Source: an uncultured Chloroflexota bacterium
Lineage (GTDB): Bacteria > Chloroflexota > Anaerolineae > Anaerolineales > Anaerolineaceae
Direction: 5' to 3'
Length of the DNA stretch: 64,000 nt
Assembly (NCBI GenBank): GCA_902786265.1
Contig: CADACE010000036.1
Location: forward strand, 25,397 to 89,396
The position numbers and the translations under genes were made by a program. Positions within the stretch are counted from its first letter, which is position 1. Each line of letters begins with the position of its first letter. This document shows, in pieces, positions 1 to 8,764 of this stretch. Under the pieces are notes generated by a model. That model saw only the letters and a list, made by a program, of their open reading frames with translations, made no database searches and was not told where the DNA came from.

Positions 1-160
1 GGAAAACATGCAGGATGCTTTGATTTTCGCCCCTTTGGATATTATTGAAGGAAAAACAGGCTATGCGCAATTCTGCGGCGAATTTCTTGACCCGCCGGTA
101 TTACGTAACGATCGGTTCTTTATTTCCGATTCTGTTACTTTTTTTGAGGATAACCTATGA
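1..160 (+). CDS. C-terminal end of an unrecognised protein (partial)
   Basis: An open frame enters from the left edge and ends at TGA 158-160, giving 52 residues that finish in FFEDNL. The tail mixes hydrophobic and acidic residues, and I recognise no motif in it. The stop overlaps the ATG of the next gene as ATGA, so the two are probably translationally coupled in one operon. The frame is open across the whole visible stretch, while frame 1 is closed by a TGA at 46-48. The function cannot be told from this fragment. Confidence 0.6.
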   Translation, partial: ENMQDALIFAPLDIIEGKTGYAQFCGEFLDPPVLRNDRFFISDSVTFFEDNL

Positions 161-723
161 CAACATTAATTCTCTTACGCCATGGACAAACTGATTGGAA
201 CCTGACCCGACGTTATCAGGGGCTCACCGATATCCCGCTTAATACGACAGGGGAAGAACAGGCAAAAAAAGCAAATGAATTACTGAAACCTTATCATATC
301 GATGTGGTTTATTGCAGTGATCTGGACCGGGCAAAAACTACCGCCAGACTTGCTTTAAAGGGTATATTCCCATATGATAAGATCCATTTTGACCGGCGTT
401 TGAGGGAGAGATCTTTCGGGACTTATGAAGGCGGACCTTATGATAAAGAGTTTTTACCTACGGAGTATCGGGCAGGAATGGAAGCTGATCCGGAAAACTT
501 CAAATTTCCCGAAGGGGAATCTCTCAATGAACTTGAAAAACGGGCCCATGGATTCTATGACGAAATCATCAAAAAACACCCAAACGAAACCGTTTTATTG
601 ATAGCGCACGGATCATTTCTTTCGATGTTCTTCTTTATTATCGCAAATGAACCCGTAAATGATAAAAAAAGATCCCGCCTGAAAAATGCGGAACCAATCA
701 TCCTGGAGATCAATAATCCCTGA
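157..723 (+). CDS. Histidine phosphatase family protein (phosphoglycerate mutase-like)
   Basis: A 188-residue cytoplasmic phosphatase of the branch-1 histidine phosphatase superfamily. The RHG signature is at residues 8-10 (LLRHGQTDWN), with His9 the expected phospho-acceptor. A second histidine lies in LLIAHGSFLSM near residue 150, and an acidic LRERSFG segment sits between them, as in the PhoE/CobC/GpmB group. The length fits the family. Substrates vary widely here (alpha-ribazole phosphate, sugar phosphates, nucleotides) and nothing in the sequence or neighbours fixes one. The start overlaps the upstream stop (ATGA). It converges on the WbqC gene with only 12 bases between the two stops. 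Confidence 0.85.
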   Translation: MTTLILLRHGQTDWNLTRRYQGLTDIPLNTTGEEQAKKANELLKPYHIDVVYCSDLDRAKTTARLALKGIFPYDKIHFDRRLRERSFGTYEGGPYDKEFLPTEYRAGMEADPENFKFPEGESLNELEKRAHGFYDEIIKKHPNETVLLIAHGSFLSMFFFIIANEPVNDKKRSRLKNAEPIILEINNP

Positions 724-735
724 TTCTGTCAGGTT

Positions 736-1422
736 TTATTCGCCCCAAATATATTTTGGAGCTTCATCACCGGCATTAAAAAGCAGATCAAGGATCGTTA
801 CATTGTGATGGAATGGTTTGTGAAGCTGCGGATATTCCGGATACTGTGAATAATCTTTCCAATGAAGCTCGATCCCGGCTTCCTCATAATCTTCTGCATG
901 AATATAGCTTTTTGCAGCCGGACCGGATACATAGTATTCTGCTTTTGCAGATTTCAGCAAACTCAGCAGCTTTAAATGACCACTTCCCGATGACTCATAG
1001 AAACGACTATCCGAAAATTTTGTTTTTATTCCAAGAAAATCCTGCGATATATGGGTAATCAGGTAACGGTTCAGCGTGGAAAGATTTTCCCAGGTTCTGT
1101 TCAGGTAAAAGTCTTCAAGAAAGGGGCGGTATTTATGAAAAAAGGGAGCTTTTGAGTAATACGTGACAAGTGTATTGAAATGTTTGCGCTGCCACTGGGA
1201 ACCGGCCGTACTCACTTCATCTATCGTATTTGTAATGCTTCCTGTGGTAGGTATTGTGATCCACTGTAGACCTGCCGGTGTCAAAATCTGATTGCGGTTG
1301 CGCCAGTCATTTTTTGTAAACTGAACTTCATCATAAAATATAAATTCATCGACATCATGAATAATATCAAAATACCCTTTCCAGGGGATGTAATTTGACT
1401 GCAGAACCGCTACTTTTTTCAT
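736..1422 (-). CDS. WbqC family protein
   Basis: A 228-residue protein with the WbqC family N-terminus (VAVLQSNYIPWKGYFDI) followed by the DEVQFTKNDWRNRN segment typical of the family. WbqC-like genes occur in O-antigen and other surface-glycan loci, where they are associated with biosynthesis of amino-sugar nucleotides. Their exact reaction is not firmly established. The ATG overlaps the stop of the upstream aminotransferase gene by 4 bases (ATGA), so the pair is one operon, and a joint role in making an amino-sugar for a surface polymer is a reasonable inference. No signal peptide or membrane segment is visible. Confidence 0.85.
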   Translation of the reverse strand: MKKVAVLQSNYIPWKGYFDIIHDVDEFIFYDEVQFTKNDWRNRNQILTPAGLQWITIPTTGSITNTIDEVSTAGSQWQRKHFNTLVTYYSKAPFFHKYRPFLEDFYLNRTWENLSTLNRYLITHISQDFLGIKTKFSDSRFYESSGSGHLKLLSLLKSAKAEYYVSGPAAKSYIHAEDYEEAGIELHWKDYSQYPEYPQLHKPFHHNVTILDLLFNAGDEAPKYIWGE

Positions 1423-2555
1423 TTTTTGCCGGAATAGAAATCTTTTATACCCTGAATAACTGCATCAGCATCTTCCGGACGAAGCCTGTAATACATTGGA
1501 AGCCGAAGCAGTCTCTCGCTTTCCCGCGTAGTATAACGATCTTCACCATGGAAACGGCCCAATCGCAGACCTGCAGGAGAAGAATGCAGCGGGATGTAAT
1601 GAAAAACGGTTTCAATATCACGTTCTTTCAAAAATCTGATCAAATCGCTTCTTTCTTCAATATCTTTTACTTTTATGTAAAACATATGCGCATTATGAAG
1701 ACATTCACCGGGTACATAAGGAAGTTCAATTTTATGTTCTGAAGCCAGATCTCCCAGGCCTTGATAATAACGATTCCAACTCTCCATTCTGTCATTGAAT
1801 ATTTCTTCTGAATGTTCGAGCTGGGCATACAGATATGCTGCGTTCAATTCACTTGGCAGGTAGGAGGACCCGTAATCGATCCATCGATATTTGTCTACTT
1901 TTCCGCGCCAGAATTGGCTTCGGTTGGTTCCTTTTTCCCTGATTATCTCAGCGTCATCTGTATATTTCGGATCATTGATCAGCAAGGCACCGCCCTCTCC
2001 CATGCTGTAATTTTTGGTTTCATGGAAACTGTAACATCCGAATTCTCCGAATGTTCCAAGCGCTTTTCCTTTATAAGATGCTTTAACTGCCTGTGCCGCG
2101 TCTTCTACTATAAATAAATTATATTTTTTTGCGACCGCGCAGATAACATCCATTTCACAGCCGACACCGGCATAATGCATGGGAGCAATAGCTTTTGTTT
2201 TTTCCGTAACCGCAGACTCTATCAGTTTTTCATCCAGGTTCATTGTATCCGGACGAATATCTGTGAATACAATTTTTGCTCCGCGAAGTACAAAAGCATT
2301 GGCAGTTGAAACAAAAGTATATGAAGGCATAATGACTTCATCACCGGGTTGAATTTTCAGCAGCAATGCTGCCATTTCCAACGCATGTGTACAGCTGGTT
2401 GTCAGCAAAGCTTTTACACATCCGGTGTTTTCTTCGATCCATTGATGGCATTGTTTTGTAAATGGTCCATCACCACAAATTTTATGGTTCAGGACAGCCT
2501 GATGGATTTTTTCTTCTTCTGTACCATAAAACGGCGGAATATTAAAATGTATCAA
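1419..2555 (-). CDS. rffA: dTDP-4-amino-4,6-dideoxygalactose transaminase (RffA/WecE type)
   Basis: PLP-dependent sugar aminotransferase of the DegT/DnrJ/EryC1 family, converting a dTDP-4-keto-6-deoxyhexose to its 4-amino form for surface glycans. As I recall the E. coli protein, similarity runs along the whole length: GDEVIMPSYTFVSTANAF, HYAGV, SFHETKNYS and FHGEDRYTT blocks. The PLP lysine is expected at residue 181 in HETKNYS. I place the start at TTG 2555, not the longer ORF at 2597. A GGAGG lies 6 bases upstream of it, and translation from there begins IHFNIPPFYGTE, matching the family N-terminus. That gives 378 residues. It is coupled to WbqC by a 4-base overlap. Confidence 0.9.
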   Translation of the reverse strand: MIHFNIPPFYGTEEEKIHQAVLNHKICGDGPFTKQCHQWIEENTGCVKALLTTSCTHALEMAALLLKIQPGDEVIMPSYTFVSTANAFVLRGAKIVFTDIRPDTMNLDEKLIESAVTEKTKAIAPMHYAGVGCEMDVICAVAKKYNLFIVEDAAQAVKASYKGKALGTFGEFGCYSFHETKNYSMGEGGALLINDPKYTDDAEIIREKGTNRSQFWRGKVDKYRWIDYGSSYLPSELNAAYLYAQLEHSEEIFNDRMESWNRYYQGLGDLASEHKIELPYVPGECLHNAHMFYIKVKDIEERSDLIRFLKERDIETVFHYIPLHSSPAGLRLGRFHGEDRYTTRESERLLRLPMYYRLRPEDADAVIQGIKDFYSGKK

Positions 2556-2678
2556 ATTATTCCTCCCAATACTTCTTTTTCCATTATAACCTAACACTGT
2601 TACTTTGGCGGCAGATAACAGGCTGTATTATATTTTTACTGATACCCGATGAAAAGAACATAAGTTATCCAGGCAAAT

Positions 2679-2712
2679 TTACACGGGAACATTTTTTGAT
2701 GTTCCCGTGTAA
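2679..2712. terminator. Perfect 14-bp stem-loop after the malic enzyme gene
   Basis: A perfect 14-bp inverted repeat (2679-2692 and 2699-2712, core ACACGGGAACAT) with a 6-base loop lies just past the malic enzyme stop. The T-tract is weak on either strand. It may act as a terminator for the minus-strand operon, or simply protect the 3' end. Confidence 0.6.
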
Positions 2713-2732
2713 CAAATCAAATCAAATCAGAA

Positions 2733-3908
2733 TCAGATGCGGGCAACACCGGTTTTTCTTGCAGCTTCAGCAACGGCTTTCGCTACAGCTGCACCGACAC
2801 GCGGGTCAAACGCCTTTGGAATAATGTAATCAGCGGAAAGTTCTTCCGGTGAGATCAGATCTTCCAAAGCTTTGGCGGCAGCAAGTTTCATTTCTTCATT
2901 GATATCTTTCGCGCGAACATCAAAAGTACCGCGGAAGATACCGGGGAAAGCCAGAACATTGTTGATCTGGTTCGGGAAGTCGCTGCGTCCCGTGGCAATC
3001 ACTGCGGCACCGCCGGCTTTTGCGTCATCCGGGAAAATTTCAGGTGTCGGATTCGCGCATGCGAAGATGATCGGATCTTTCGCCATTGTCTTTACCATGT
3101 CAGTGGTAACAAGTCCCGGAGAAGAAACACCGATGAATACATCTGCACCGACCAGCATATCGGCAAGCGAACCTTCTCTGCGATCTGGATTGGTGATCTC
3201 AGCCATTTCTTCCTTGATCCAGTTCATGCCTTTTTCACGGCCTTTATAAATAGCACCGGTTCTGTCACAGAGTGTGACATTTTTGAATCCGGCGGAAAGC
3301 AGCAGTCTGCAAATAGAAATAGCAGCAGCGCCTGCGCCTGACATAACTACACGTACATCTTCCTTCTTCTTGCCGACAACCTTCAACGCATTACTGAGCC
3401 CGGCGAGCGTAATTACAGCAGTTCCATGCTGGTCATCATGGAAAATCGGAATATCACATTTTTCCTTCAGTTTTCGCTCGATTTCAAAACAGCGAGGAGC
3501 AGAAATATCTTCGAGGTTAATTCCTCCGAAGGAACCTGAAATCAGGTAAACGGTATTCACAAATTCATCAACATCGTGTGTTTTTACACAGAGAGGGAAC
3601 GCGTCTACACCACCAAATGACTTGAATAATACACATTTCCCTTCCATTACCGGCATACCGGCTTCAGGACCAATGTCACCAAGACCAAGAACTGCTGAGC
3701 CATCGGTGATTACAGCACAAAGATTATGACGGCGTGTCAAATCATAGCTTTTATCGACGTCTTTTTGAATTTCAAGACAAGGCTGTGCAACACCCGGAGT
3801 ATATGCGAGAGAGAGATCCTCTTTTGTTTTTACCGGAACAGTAGCAACCACTTCGATTTTACCTTTCCACTCATTGTGGAGACGTAATGACTCTTTTGCG
3901 TAATCCAT
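2733..3908 (-). CDS. NAD(P)-dependent malic enzyme (short bacterial type)
   Basis: Oxidative decarboxylation of malate to pyruvate with reduction of NAD(P), in the cytosol. From the ATG at 3908 the protein has 391 residues, the usual length of single-domain bacterial malic enzymes. Visible blocks are YTPGVAQPC (about 36-44), the substrate-site region GKCVLFKSFGG, the metal-binding FHDDQHGTA and the Rossmann motif GAGAAA. The longer ORF start at 3923 is rejected because GAGG lies 9 bases upstream of ATG 3908. Coenzyme preference cannot be read safely. With the carboxyltransferase at 32 kb and citrate synthase at 52.7 kb, it belongs to the malate/oxaloacetate node. Confidence 0.92.
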   Translation of the reverse strand: MDYAKESLRLHNEWKGKIEVVATVPVKTKEDLSLAYTPGVAQPCLEIQKDVDKSYDLTRRHNLCAVITDGSAVLGLGDIGPEAGMPVMEGKCVLFKSFGGVDAFPLCVKTHDVDEFVNTVYLISGSFGGINLEDISAPRCFEIERKLKEKCDIPIFHDDQHGTAVITLAGLSNALKVVGKKKEDVRVVMSGAGAAAISICRLLLSAGFKNVTLCDRTGAIYKGREKGMNWIKEEMAEITNPDRREGSLADMLVGADVFIGVSSPGLVTTDMVKTMAKDPIIFACANPTPEIFPDDAKAGGAAVIATGRSDFPNQINNVLAFPGIFRGTFDVRAKDINEEMKLAAAKALEDLISPEELSADYIIPKAFDPRVGAAVAKAVAEAARKTGVARI

Positions 3909-3947
3909 TTTTCTTTTCCTCACTTTTTTATTGCCTTTTACGGCATT

Positions 3948-5636
3948 TTATATTCTTGTTAATGACCTATATTTGGTACGATGCGGTGTATCAGCCTCGA
4001 TACCAAGACGTTTCCTGCGGTCTTCTTCATATTGTGTATAATTTCCGTCGAAGAACCGCACTTCTGAATCATTTTCAAATGCCAGAATATGTGTTGCGAC
4101 ACGGTCAAGGAACCATCTGTCATGGGAGACGACCAAAGCACATCCAGCAAAATTCTCCAGACCTTCCTCAAGAGCGCGGATTGTATTGACATCCAGATCG
4201 TTTGTCGGTTCGTCCAAAAGCAGGACATTGGCTTCGCTCTTTAAAGTCTGGGCAAGCTGCACACGGTTCCGTTCCCCGCCGGAAAGCACGCCTACTTTTT
4301 TCTGCTGATCCGCTCCGGAAAAATTGAAGCGGGCGACATAAGCACGTGAGTTGACTTTTCTGCCTCCGATCGTGATCTCGTCCTGACCGCCGGAAATGAC
4401 TTCCCAGATATTCTTTTCCGGATCCAGAGAATCACGGCTCTGGTTCATATATCCCAGCCGAACAGTTTCTCCCAGCCGAATCGTACCGCTGGTAGGCTGT
4501 TCCTCTCCGGCGATCATACGGAACAGGGTCGTTTTTCCGGCGCCGTTCGGCCCGATGATACCGATAACACCTCCGGGCGGTAAGTTGAACGTAACATGCT
4601 CAACCAGGATCCTGTCACCGAAAACTTTTGATACATCATTCATCTCTATGACAAGATTGCCAAGCCTCGGTCCCGGCGGGATAAAAAGCTGCAATTCAGA
4701 GGCTTCCTTTTCGAAGTCCTGATTCAGGAGCTTTTCATATGAAGCGATACGGGCTTTTGACTTCGCATGCTGTCCTTTGGGCGACATATGGATCCAGTCC
4801 AATTCACGCTGAAGCGTTCTCTGACGTTCTGATTCAGATTTTTCTTCAAGAGAAAGCCTGCGCTTTTTCTGTTCCAGCCAGGAGGAATAATTTCCCTGGA
4901 AGGGGATCCCTTCCCCTCTGTCAAGTTCAAGGATCCAGCCGGCCACATGATCCAAAAAGTAGCGGTCATGTGTAACAGCGATAACCGTACCCTCGTACTG
5001 CTGCAAATGACGTTCCAGCCAGGCAACAGCTTCAGCATCCAGATGGTTTGTCGGTTCATCTAAAAGCAGGATATCGGGCTTTTGCAGCAGCAGACGACAT
5101 AACGCGACTCTGCGGCGTTCACCACCCGAAAGCACATTTACGGGAGTATCACCCGGAGGACAGCGAAGGGCGTCCATAGCCATTTCAAGCCGGGAATCTA
5201 TATCCCAGGCATCAAGCTGGTCGATCCTTTCCTGTACTTTACCCTGCTTTTCGATGAGCTCATTCATTTCTTCATCACTCATCGGTTCGGCAAAACGATT
5301 GCTCAGTTCTTCAAATTCTTTCAGAAGACCAACCGCCTCCTGAGCGCCTTCTTCAACAACCTCACGAACGGTTTTTTGACAGTCAAGCAAAGGCTCCTGT
5401 TCCAGATAACCGATCGTATATCCGGGTGATAAGTGCGTTTCTCCGATGAAGTCTTTATCGACTCCGGCAAATATTTTGAGCAGAGAACTTTTCCCTGATC
5501 CGTTCAGACCGATGACGCCGATTTTCGCACCATAAAAATATGATATATAGATGTTTTTCAGTACGACTTTTTTGTCGTACATCTTTGAAACACCGATCAT
5601 TGAATAGATGATTTTGTTATTAGGTTCTCCTGCCAT
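3948..5636 (-). CDS. ettA: Energy-dependent translational throttle protein EttA (ABC-F)
   Basis: Soluble ABC-F ATPase that binds the ribosomal E site and gates the first steps of elongation according to energy charge. The 562 residues carry two ABC domains and no membrane segment. Walker A motifs are GLNGSGKS (about 43-50) and GPNGAGKT. There are two LSGGER signatures and two LLLDEPTN Walker B motifs. The arm and linker regions between the domains (WIHMSPKGQHAKSKARI) match EttA rather than Uup or other ABC-F members. The gene is preceded by GGTGAT before the ATG. It lies 39 bases upstream of the malic enzyme start, on the same strand. Confidence 0.93.
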   Translation of the reverse strand: MAGEPNNKIIYSMIGVSKMYDKKVVLKNIYISYFYGAKIGVIGLNGSGKSSLLKIFAGVDKDFIGETHLSPGYTIGYLEQEPLLDCQKTVREVVEEGAQEAVGLLKEFEELSNRFAEPMSDEEMNELIEKQGKVQERIDQLDAWDIDSRLEMAMDALRCPPGDTPVNVLSGGERRRVALCRLLLQKPDILLLDEPTNHLDAEAVAWLERHLQQYEGTVIAVTHDRYFLDHVAGWILELDRGEGIPFQGNYSSWLEQKKRRLSLEEKSESERQRTLQRELDWIHMSPKGQHAKSKARIASYEKLLNQDFEKEASELQLFIPPGPRLGNLVIEMNDVSKVFGDRILVEHVTFNLPPGGVIGIIGPNGAGKTTLFRMIAGEEQPTSGTIRLGETVRLGYMNQSRDSLDPEKNIWEVISGGQDEITIGGRKVNSRAYVARFNFSGADQQKKVGVLSGGERNRVQLAQTLKSEANVLLLDEPTNDLDVNTIRALEEGLENFAGCALVVSHDRWFLDRVATHILAFENDSEVRFFDGNYTQYEEDRRKRLGIEADTPHRTKYRSLTRI

Positions 5637-5646
5637 ATATCACCGT

Positions 5647-6903
5647 TTATTTCACCATGAGACCCAGAATTCCGAAAAACGCTGAAATTGCACAGCATCC
5701 TGCGATCAATAAAGCAGCGGCAACACCGATGATGATCCAAAGCGTTGTGTTGTTTTTCTTCTCTCCGGTATTTGCTGCCCCTTTGACACTGCCGTTTACC
5801 GGCTGCAAGTCATCATCAGAAGGATAGAATGTGTCATCGATCGGCTCTGCCGGATTTTCCCTTGTGTATGTCTTCGGGACATACTTCGGTATGGATTGCT
5901 CATGCCGGTTTACCGGAAGCGGTTCCAATTCATCAGCTGCATCGCTGAACACGCCATGTACCTTTTCGACTGCATCCTGCGTCTTTTCTTTGGCGTCCGC
6001 ATATGTATCTGCAGCTTTTTCCGCGGCTTCAGCTGCTTTATCTTCAGCATCGCTGCGCCATTGTGCAAATTCTTCCTTCAGTTCTTCGCTCCGCTCGTCT
6101 GCTTCTGCTTTTACTTCTTCAGCATCGTCTATCACGGAATCCACAGCACTTTCGGTTTTATCCTGGAAGGAATTCCATGATTCATTCGCATTTGCTACGA
6201 ATTCATCTTTCCTTTCCTGGAATTCGGATTTTGTTTCATCGATGGAATCGTTAATTTTATCGATGATTTCATCCCGTTTGATTTCGGCATCTTCTGCAGC
6301 GTCTTCTGCGGCTTGCCTGATATCATCCCGGGCAAAATCCATCGTCTCTCTGAAATCATCAGCTTTTTCCTGATATTCGGCTTTGATTTCCTCGTGCTTT
6401 TCTTCTAAGGAATCCTTAAAATCGTCGATCTTTTCCTGAACGTTTTCCTTTGCATCATCGACAGCTTCATGAATGGATTCGACAATTTCCCCATGCTTTT
6501 CTTCAGCAGCTTCAGCAGCGGCATCGACAGTTTCACTGATATCCTTCCGGGCGAAATCCATCGTATCTTTGAAATCGTCGGCTTTTTCCTGATAATCAGC
6601 TTTGATTTCTTCGCGTTTTTCCTCTACTGAATCCATAAACGCATCGATTTTTTCGTTCCGTTCATCAGCTTTTTCAACGATTTCTTCGATTTTTTCCTGC
6701 ACGTTTTCTTTTGCTTCATCAGCAGCTTCATGAAGGGATCCGACAAATTCTTCATGCTTTTCCCCCGCAGCTTCAGCAGCGGCATCGACAGATTCGCCGA
6801 TATCCTTACGGGCAAAATCAACCGTATCTTTGAGATCATCAATTTTTTCGCGGATATTTGAAGTTATCTCATCCTTCTTATCTTCAAATGAATCCTTATC
6901 CAT
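5647..6903 (-). CDS. Repetitive, charged coiled-coil protein with C-terminal membrane anchor
   Basis: I do not recognise a named family. The 418 residues are dominated by Lys/Glu/Asp/Ala helices resembling apolipoprotein or LEA-like amphipathic repeats. A motif DFAR(K/D)DI recurs at about residues 29-35, 116-122 and 189-195, each followed by similar AAAEAAEEKH and ENVQEKI segments, so units of about 73-87 residues have been duplicated. A Pro-rich linker (about 325-375) leads to a single hydrophobic segment near 388-416, giving a tail-anchored topology with no signal peptide. GAGGAAG precedes the ATG. It sits 10 bases from both EttA and the PfkB kinase, probably in one transcript. A role in membrane-surface binding or envelope stress is speculation. 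Confidence 0.75.
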   Translation of the reverse strand: MDKDSFEDKKDEITSNIREKIDDLKDTVDFARKDIGESVDAAAEAAGEKHEEFVGSLHEAADEAKENVQEKIEEIVEKADERNEKIDAFMDSVEEKREEIKADYQEKADDFKDTMDFARKDISETVDAAAEAAEEKHGEIVESIHEAVDDAKENVQEKIDDFKDSLEEKHEEIKAEYQEKADDFRETMDFARDDIRQAAEDAAEDAEIKRDEIIDKINDSIDETKSEFQERKDEFVANANESWNSFQDKTESAVDSVIDDAEEVKAEADERSEELKEEFAQWRSDAEDKAAEAAEKAADTYADAKEKTQDAVEKVHGVFSDAADELEPLPVNRHEQSIPKYVPKTYTRENPAEPIDDTFYPSDDDLQPVNGSVKGAANTGEKKNNTTLWIIIGVAAALLIAGCCAISAFFGILGLMVK

Positions 6904-6912
6904 AACTTCCTC

Positions 6913-7794
6913 TTAATCGCCGAATACAATATTCGGATCAAAACGTTCAGGATCAATATCTCCGGTCCACGGTCCGGGAACTTCCTGTTTCATGCTGGTA
7001 ATAATTCCTGCGATCTGGCAGGCGCGTTCCGGATCATGCTTAATGCGGGAGCCAATATAGGAAGTGATGCAGGTATCACCACGGCCGGTTCTGCCGGAAA
7101 GGTTCTTGGGTTTGAAAGGAGCCCGGTAGAATTTTCCGTCTGCATAGACCAGGACCTCTTTCTTCTGGGTCACAACAACTTCTTTCGGACCGTAAGCGGC
7201 AAGGATCTTCGCTGCTTTTTCCAGATCCTTTTCTCCGGTCAGGTGCTCAGCTTCCGCACTGTCTACCTTCAGGAAGGTCACATGCTTCAGGCATTCATCC
7301 ATATCTTTCCAGGGTTTGAACAGAAGATCATCTCCTTCAGGAACACGGACAAAGCCCTGAGCGTCCAGAGCAATCGGAGCCTTCTTGGAGAGTTTGATCA
7401 ACGTATCAAGGCTGACCTCACCCGCGATAATAGGCAGGATCGCTATGATTTTCGCGTTTACATCCGGGATATCTTCGTAAGGAATTTCTCCGGCAAAACC
7501 GAACAGCTTGCAGATTCGATGATCCATATCGGCAGAATTGTAAATGTTGATACATCCGGAAGATTGAGATGCCGGATGCAGATCAAATTCAATACCCATA
7601 TCCATCAAAGGCTGCAGACTCGGATAATCTTCCGGGTTTCCGCGGGAAGCAACACCGACTTCAAGACCAAGGCGTCTCAAAACGACTGCACCGTAATAAA
7701 CTGCTCCACCGGCGCAAATCTCTTCCTGACCATCAACGACGATCTTATCCTTGGCGAAATGACCTACCATTAAAATATCCAAATCTTTTTTCAT
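6913..7794 (-). CDS. PfkB family carbohydrate kinase
   Basis: Ribokinase-fold sugar or nucleoside kinase of 293 residues. The family C-terminal signature TGRGDTCIT is at about 236-244, with Asp240 the expected catalytic base and the preceding glycines forming the anion hole. The N-terminal glycine motif appears as CAGGAVYYGAVVLRRLG (about 27-43). VTQKKEVLVY and the final PGPWTG segment are also typical. Family members phosphorylate ribose, adenosine, fructose derivatives and others, and the substrate cannot be decided here. A strong GGAGGAG lies 9 bases before the ATG. It is in the same run of minus-strand genes as the lipoproteins upstream, but no pathway partner is nearby. Confidence 0.85.
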   Translation of the reverse strand: MKKDLDILMVGHFAKDKIVVDGQEEICAGGAVYYGAVVLRRLGLEVGVASRGNPEDYPSLQPLMDMGIEFDLHPASQSSGCINIYNSADMDHRICKLFGFAGEIPYEDIPDVNAKIIAILPIIAGEVSLDTLIKLSKKAPIALDAQGFVRVPEGDDLLFKPWKDMDECLKHVTFLKVDSAEAEHLTGEKDLEKAAKILAAYGPKEVVVTQKKEVLVYADGKFYRAPFKPKNLSGRTGRGDTCITSYIGSRIKHDPERACQIAGIITSMKQEVPGPWTGDIDPERFDPNIVFGD

Positions 7795-7819
7795 TACTCA
7801 ATCTCCTCCTTGATATAAT

Positions 7820-8764
7820 TTATGGCTGCGGAGTCTCATACAGCACTCCATTGTAAAAACAATATTTAAATTCCTCACGATGGGAATATTCAACACAAAA
7901 TGAATAGCAATCCTGAAGTTTGCTGCGTTCAGGATCAATACACATCCATGCGAGACTGTCCGGAGTGGCTGTAATGCCATCTGGAGAATAATATGTGGGT
8001 GTGATCGTGGCTGTCAGCGTAGCAATTGGTGTTACATAGGAAAAATCGCCGACAGTAAGGACATAATCAAAAAAGCCAAAAACGTTGCCATAGCTGTCCT
8101 GAATCTGGAAGTTTTCCGGATAACTGCCCAGGTTTGCCGGAGCTGATAAATAAACGGATATCAAGGCTGTTCCTCCGGGAGCGACAGGATAAGGCAGGTT
8201 ATAATCTTTTGTAACCGCCATGGGAATATTGGTAATATCAATAATTTTATAATTGGTCTGCCAGGTGGTCGTCCCACTGTTGCGCAGAGTTATATCAAGA
8301 TGGATCGCTTCTCCGGGTAAAACGGTTGCACCGTTCACGGGATTAAACCCGGCAACTTCCATGGCATCTTTCATACCGCCCTGATTTGCAGAGGGCATTG
8401 CTGTCGGGACCATGGAAATGGGCTGATCGAAACCGCTCCCGCTTTTTGGGGTGTCATCTGGACGAATGCTGATCGTTCCGGTTTTACCTCTCTTTTCCAC
8501 ACTGAGAACGATCGGCGTAACTGTAGGACCTCCAGCCTGAGGTTCAGTCCATACACTTTGAGAGGTCTGCGGTCTGCTGACCGTTTCTGAATTCTGTCCC
8601 TGCTGATTGTTGTTTTCAATTATTGCTCCCGGTACATCACTGTTGTTATAGGCATAATTTACATTTTTTTCTTTTCCGGGCAGATTCACGCATGAGGTGA
8701 GAACGGCAAGCGTACACAGAATCATAATTATATGTTTAACTGCGGAAAAATACTTTTTATTCAT
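7820..8764 (-). CDS. Lipoprotein with NBR1-like Ig domain
   Basis: A 314-residue exported lipoprotein. Residues 1-25 form a signal peptide ending in the lipobox LTSC. A Ser/Thr/Gln-rich linker follows. A beta-sandwich of the NBR1 (next to BRCA1) Ig-like type comes next, recognised by LRNSGTTTWQTNY and the later YPVAPGGTALISVYLSAPANLGSY pattern. The last 40 residues have a Cys-rich tail (WMCIDPERSKLQDCYSFC) shared with the next gene. NBR1-like domains are common in extracellular proteins of Anaerolineae, but their ligand is unknown. It overlaps the upstream paralogue by 8 bases, which implies tandem duplication. Confidence 0.75.
   Translation of the reverse strand: MNKKYFSAVKHIIMILCTLAVLTSCVNLPGKEKNVNYAYNNSDVPGAIIENNNQQGQNSETVSRPQTSQSVWTEPQAGGPTVTPIVLSVEKRGKTGTISIRPDDTPKSGSGFDQPISMVPTAMPSANQGGMKDAMEVAGFNPVNGATVLPGEAIHLDITLRNSGTTTWQTNYKIIDITNIPMAVTKDYNLPYPVAPGGTALISVYLSAPANLGSYPENFQIQDSYGNVFGFFDYVLTVGDFSYVTPIATLTATITPTYYSPDGITATPDSLAWMCIDPERSKLQDCYSFCVEYSHREEFKYCFYNGVLYETPQP

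Noticed and set aside
5831..6373. 180-codon plus-strand frame antisense to the repeat protein
   Set aside because: A Ser/Ala-rich shadow of Glu/Asp/Lys codons on the other strand, without a start signal.
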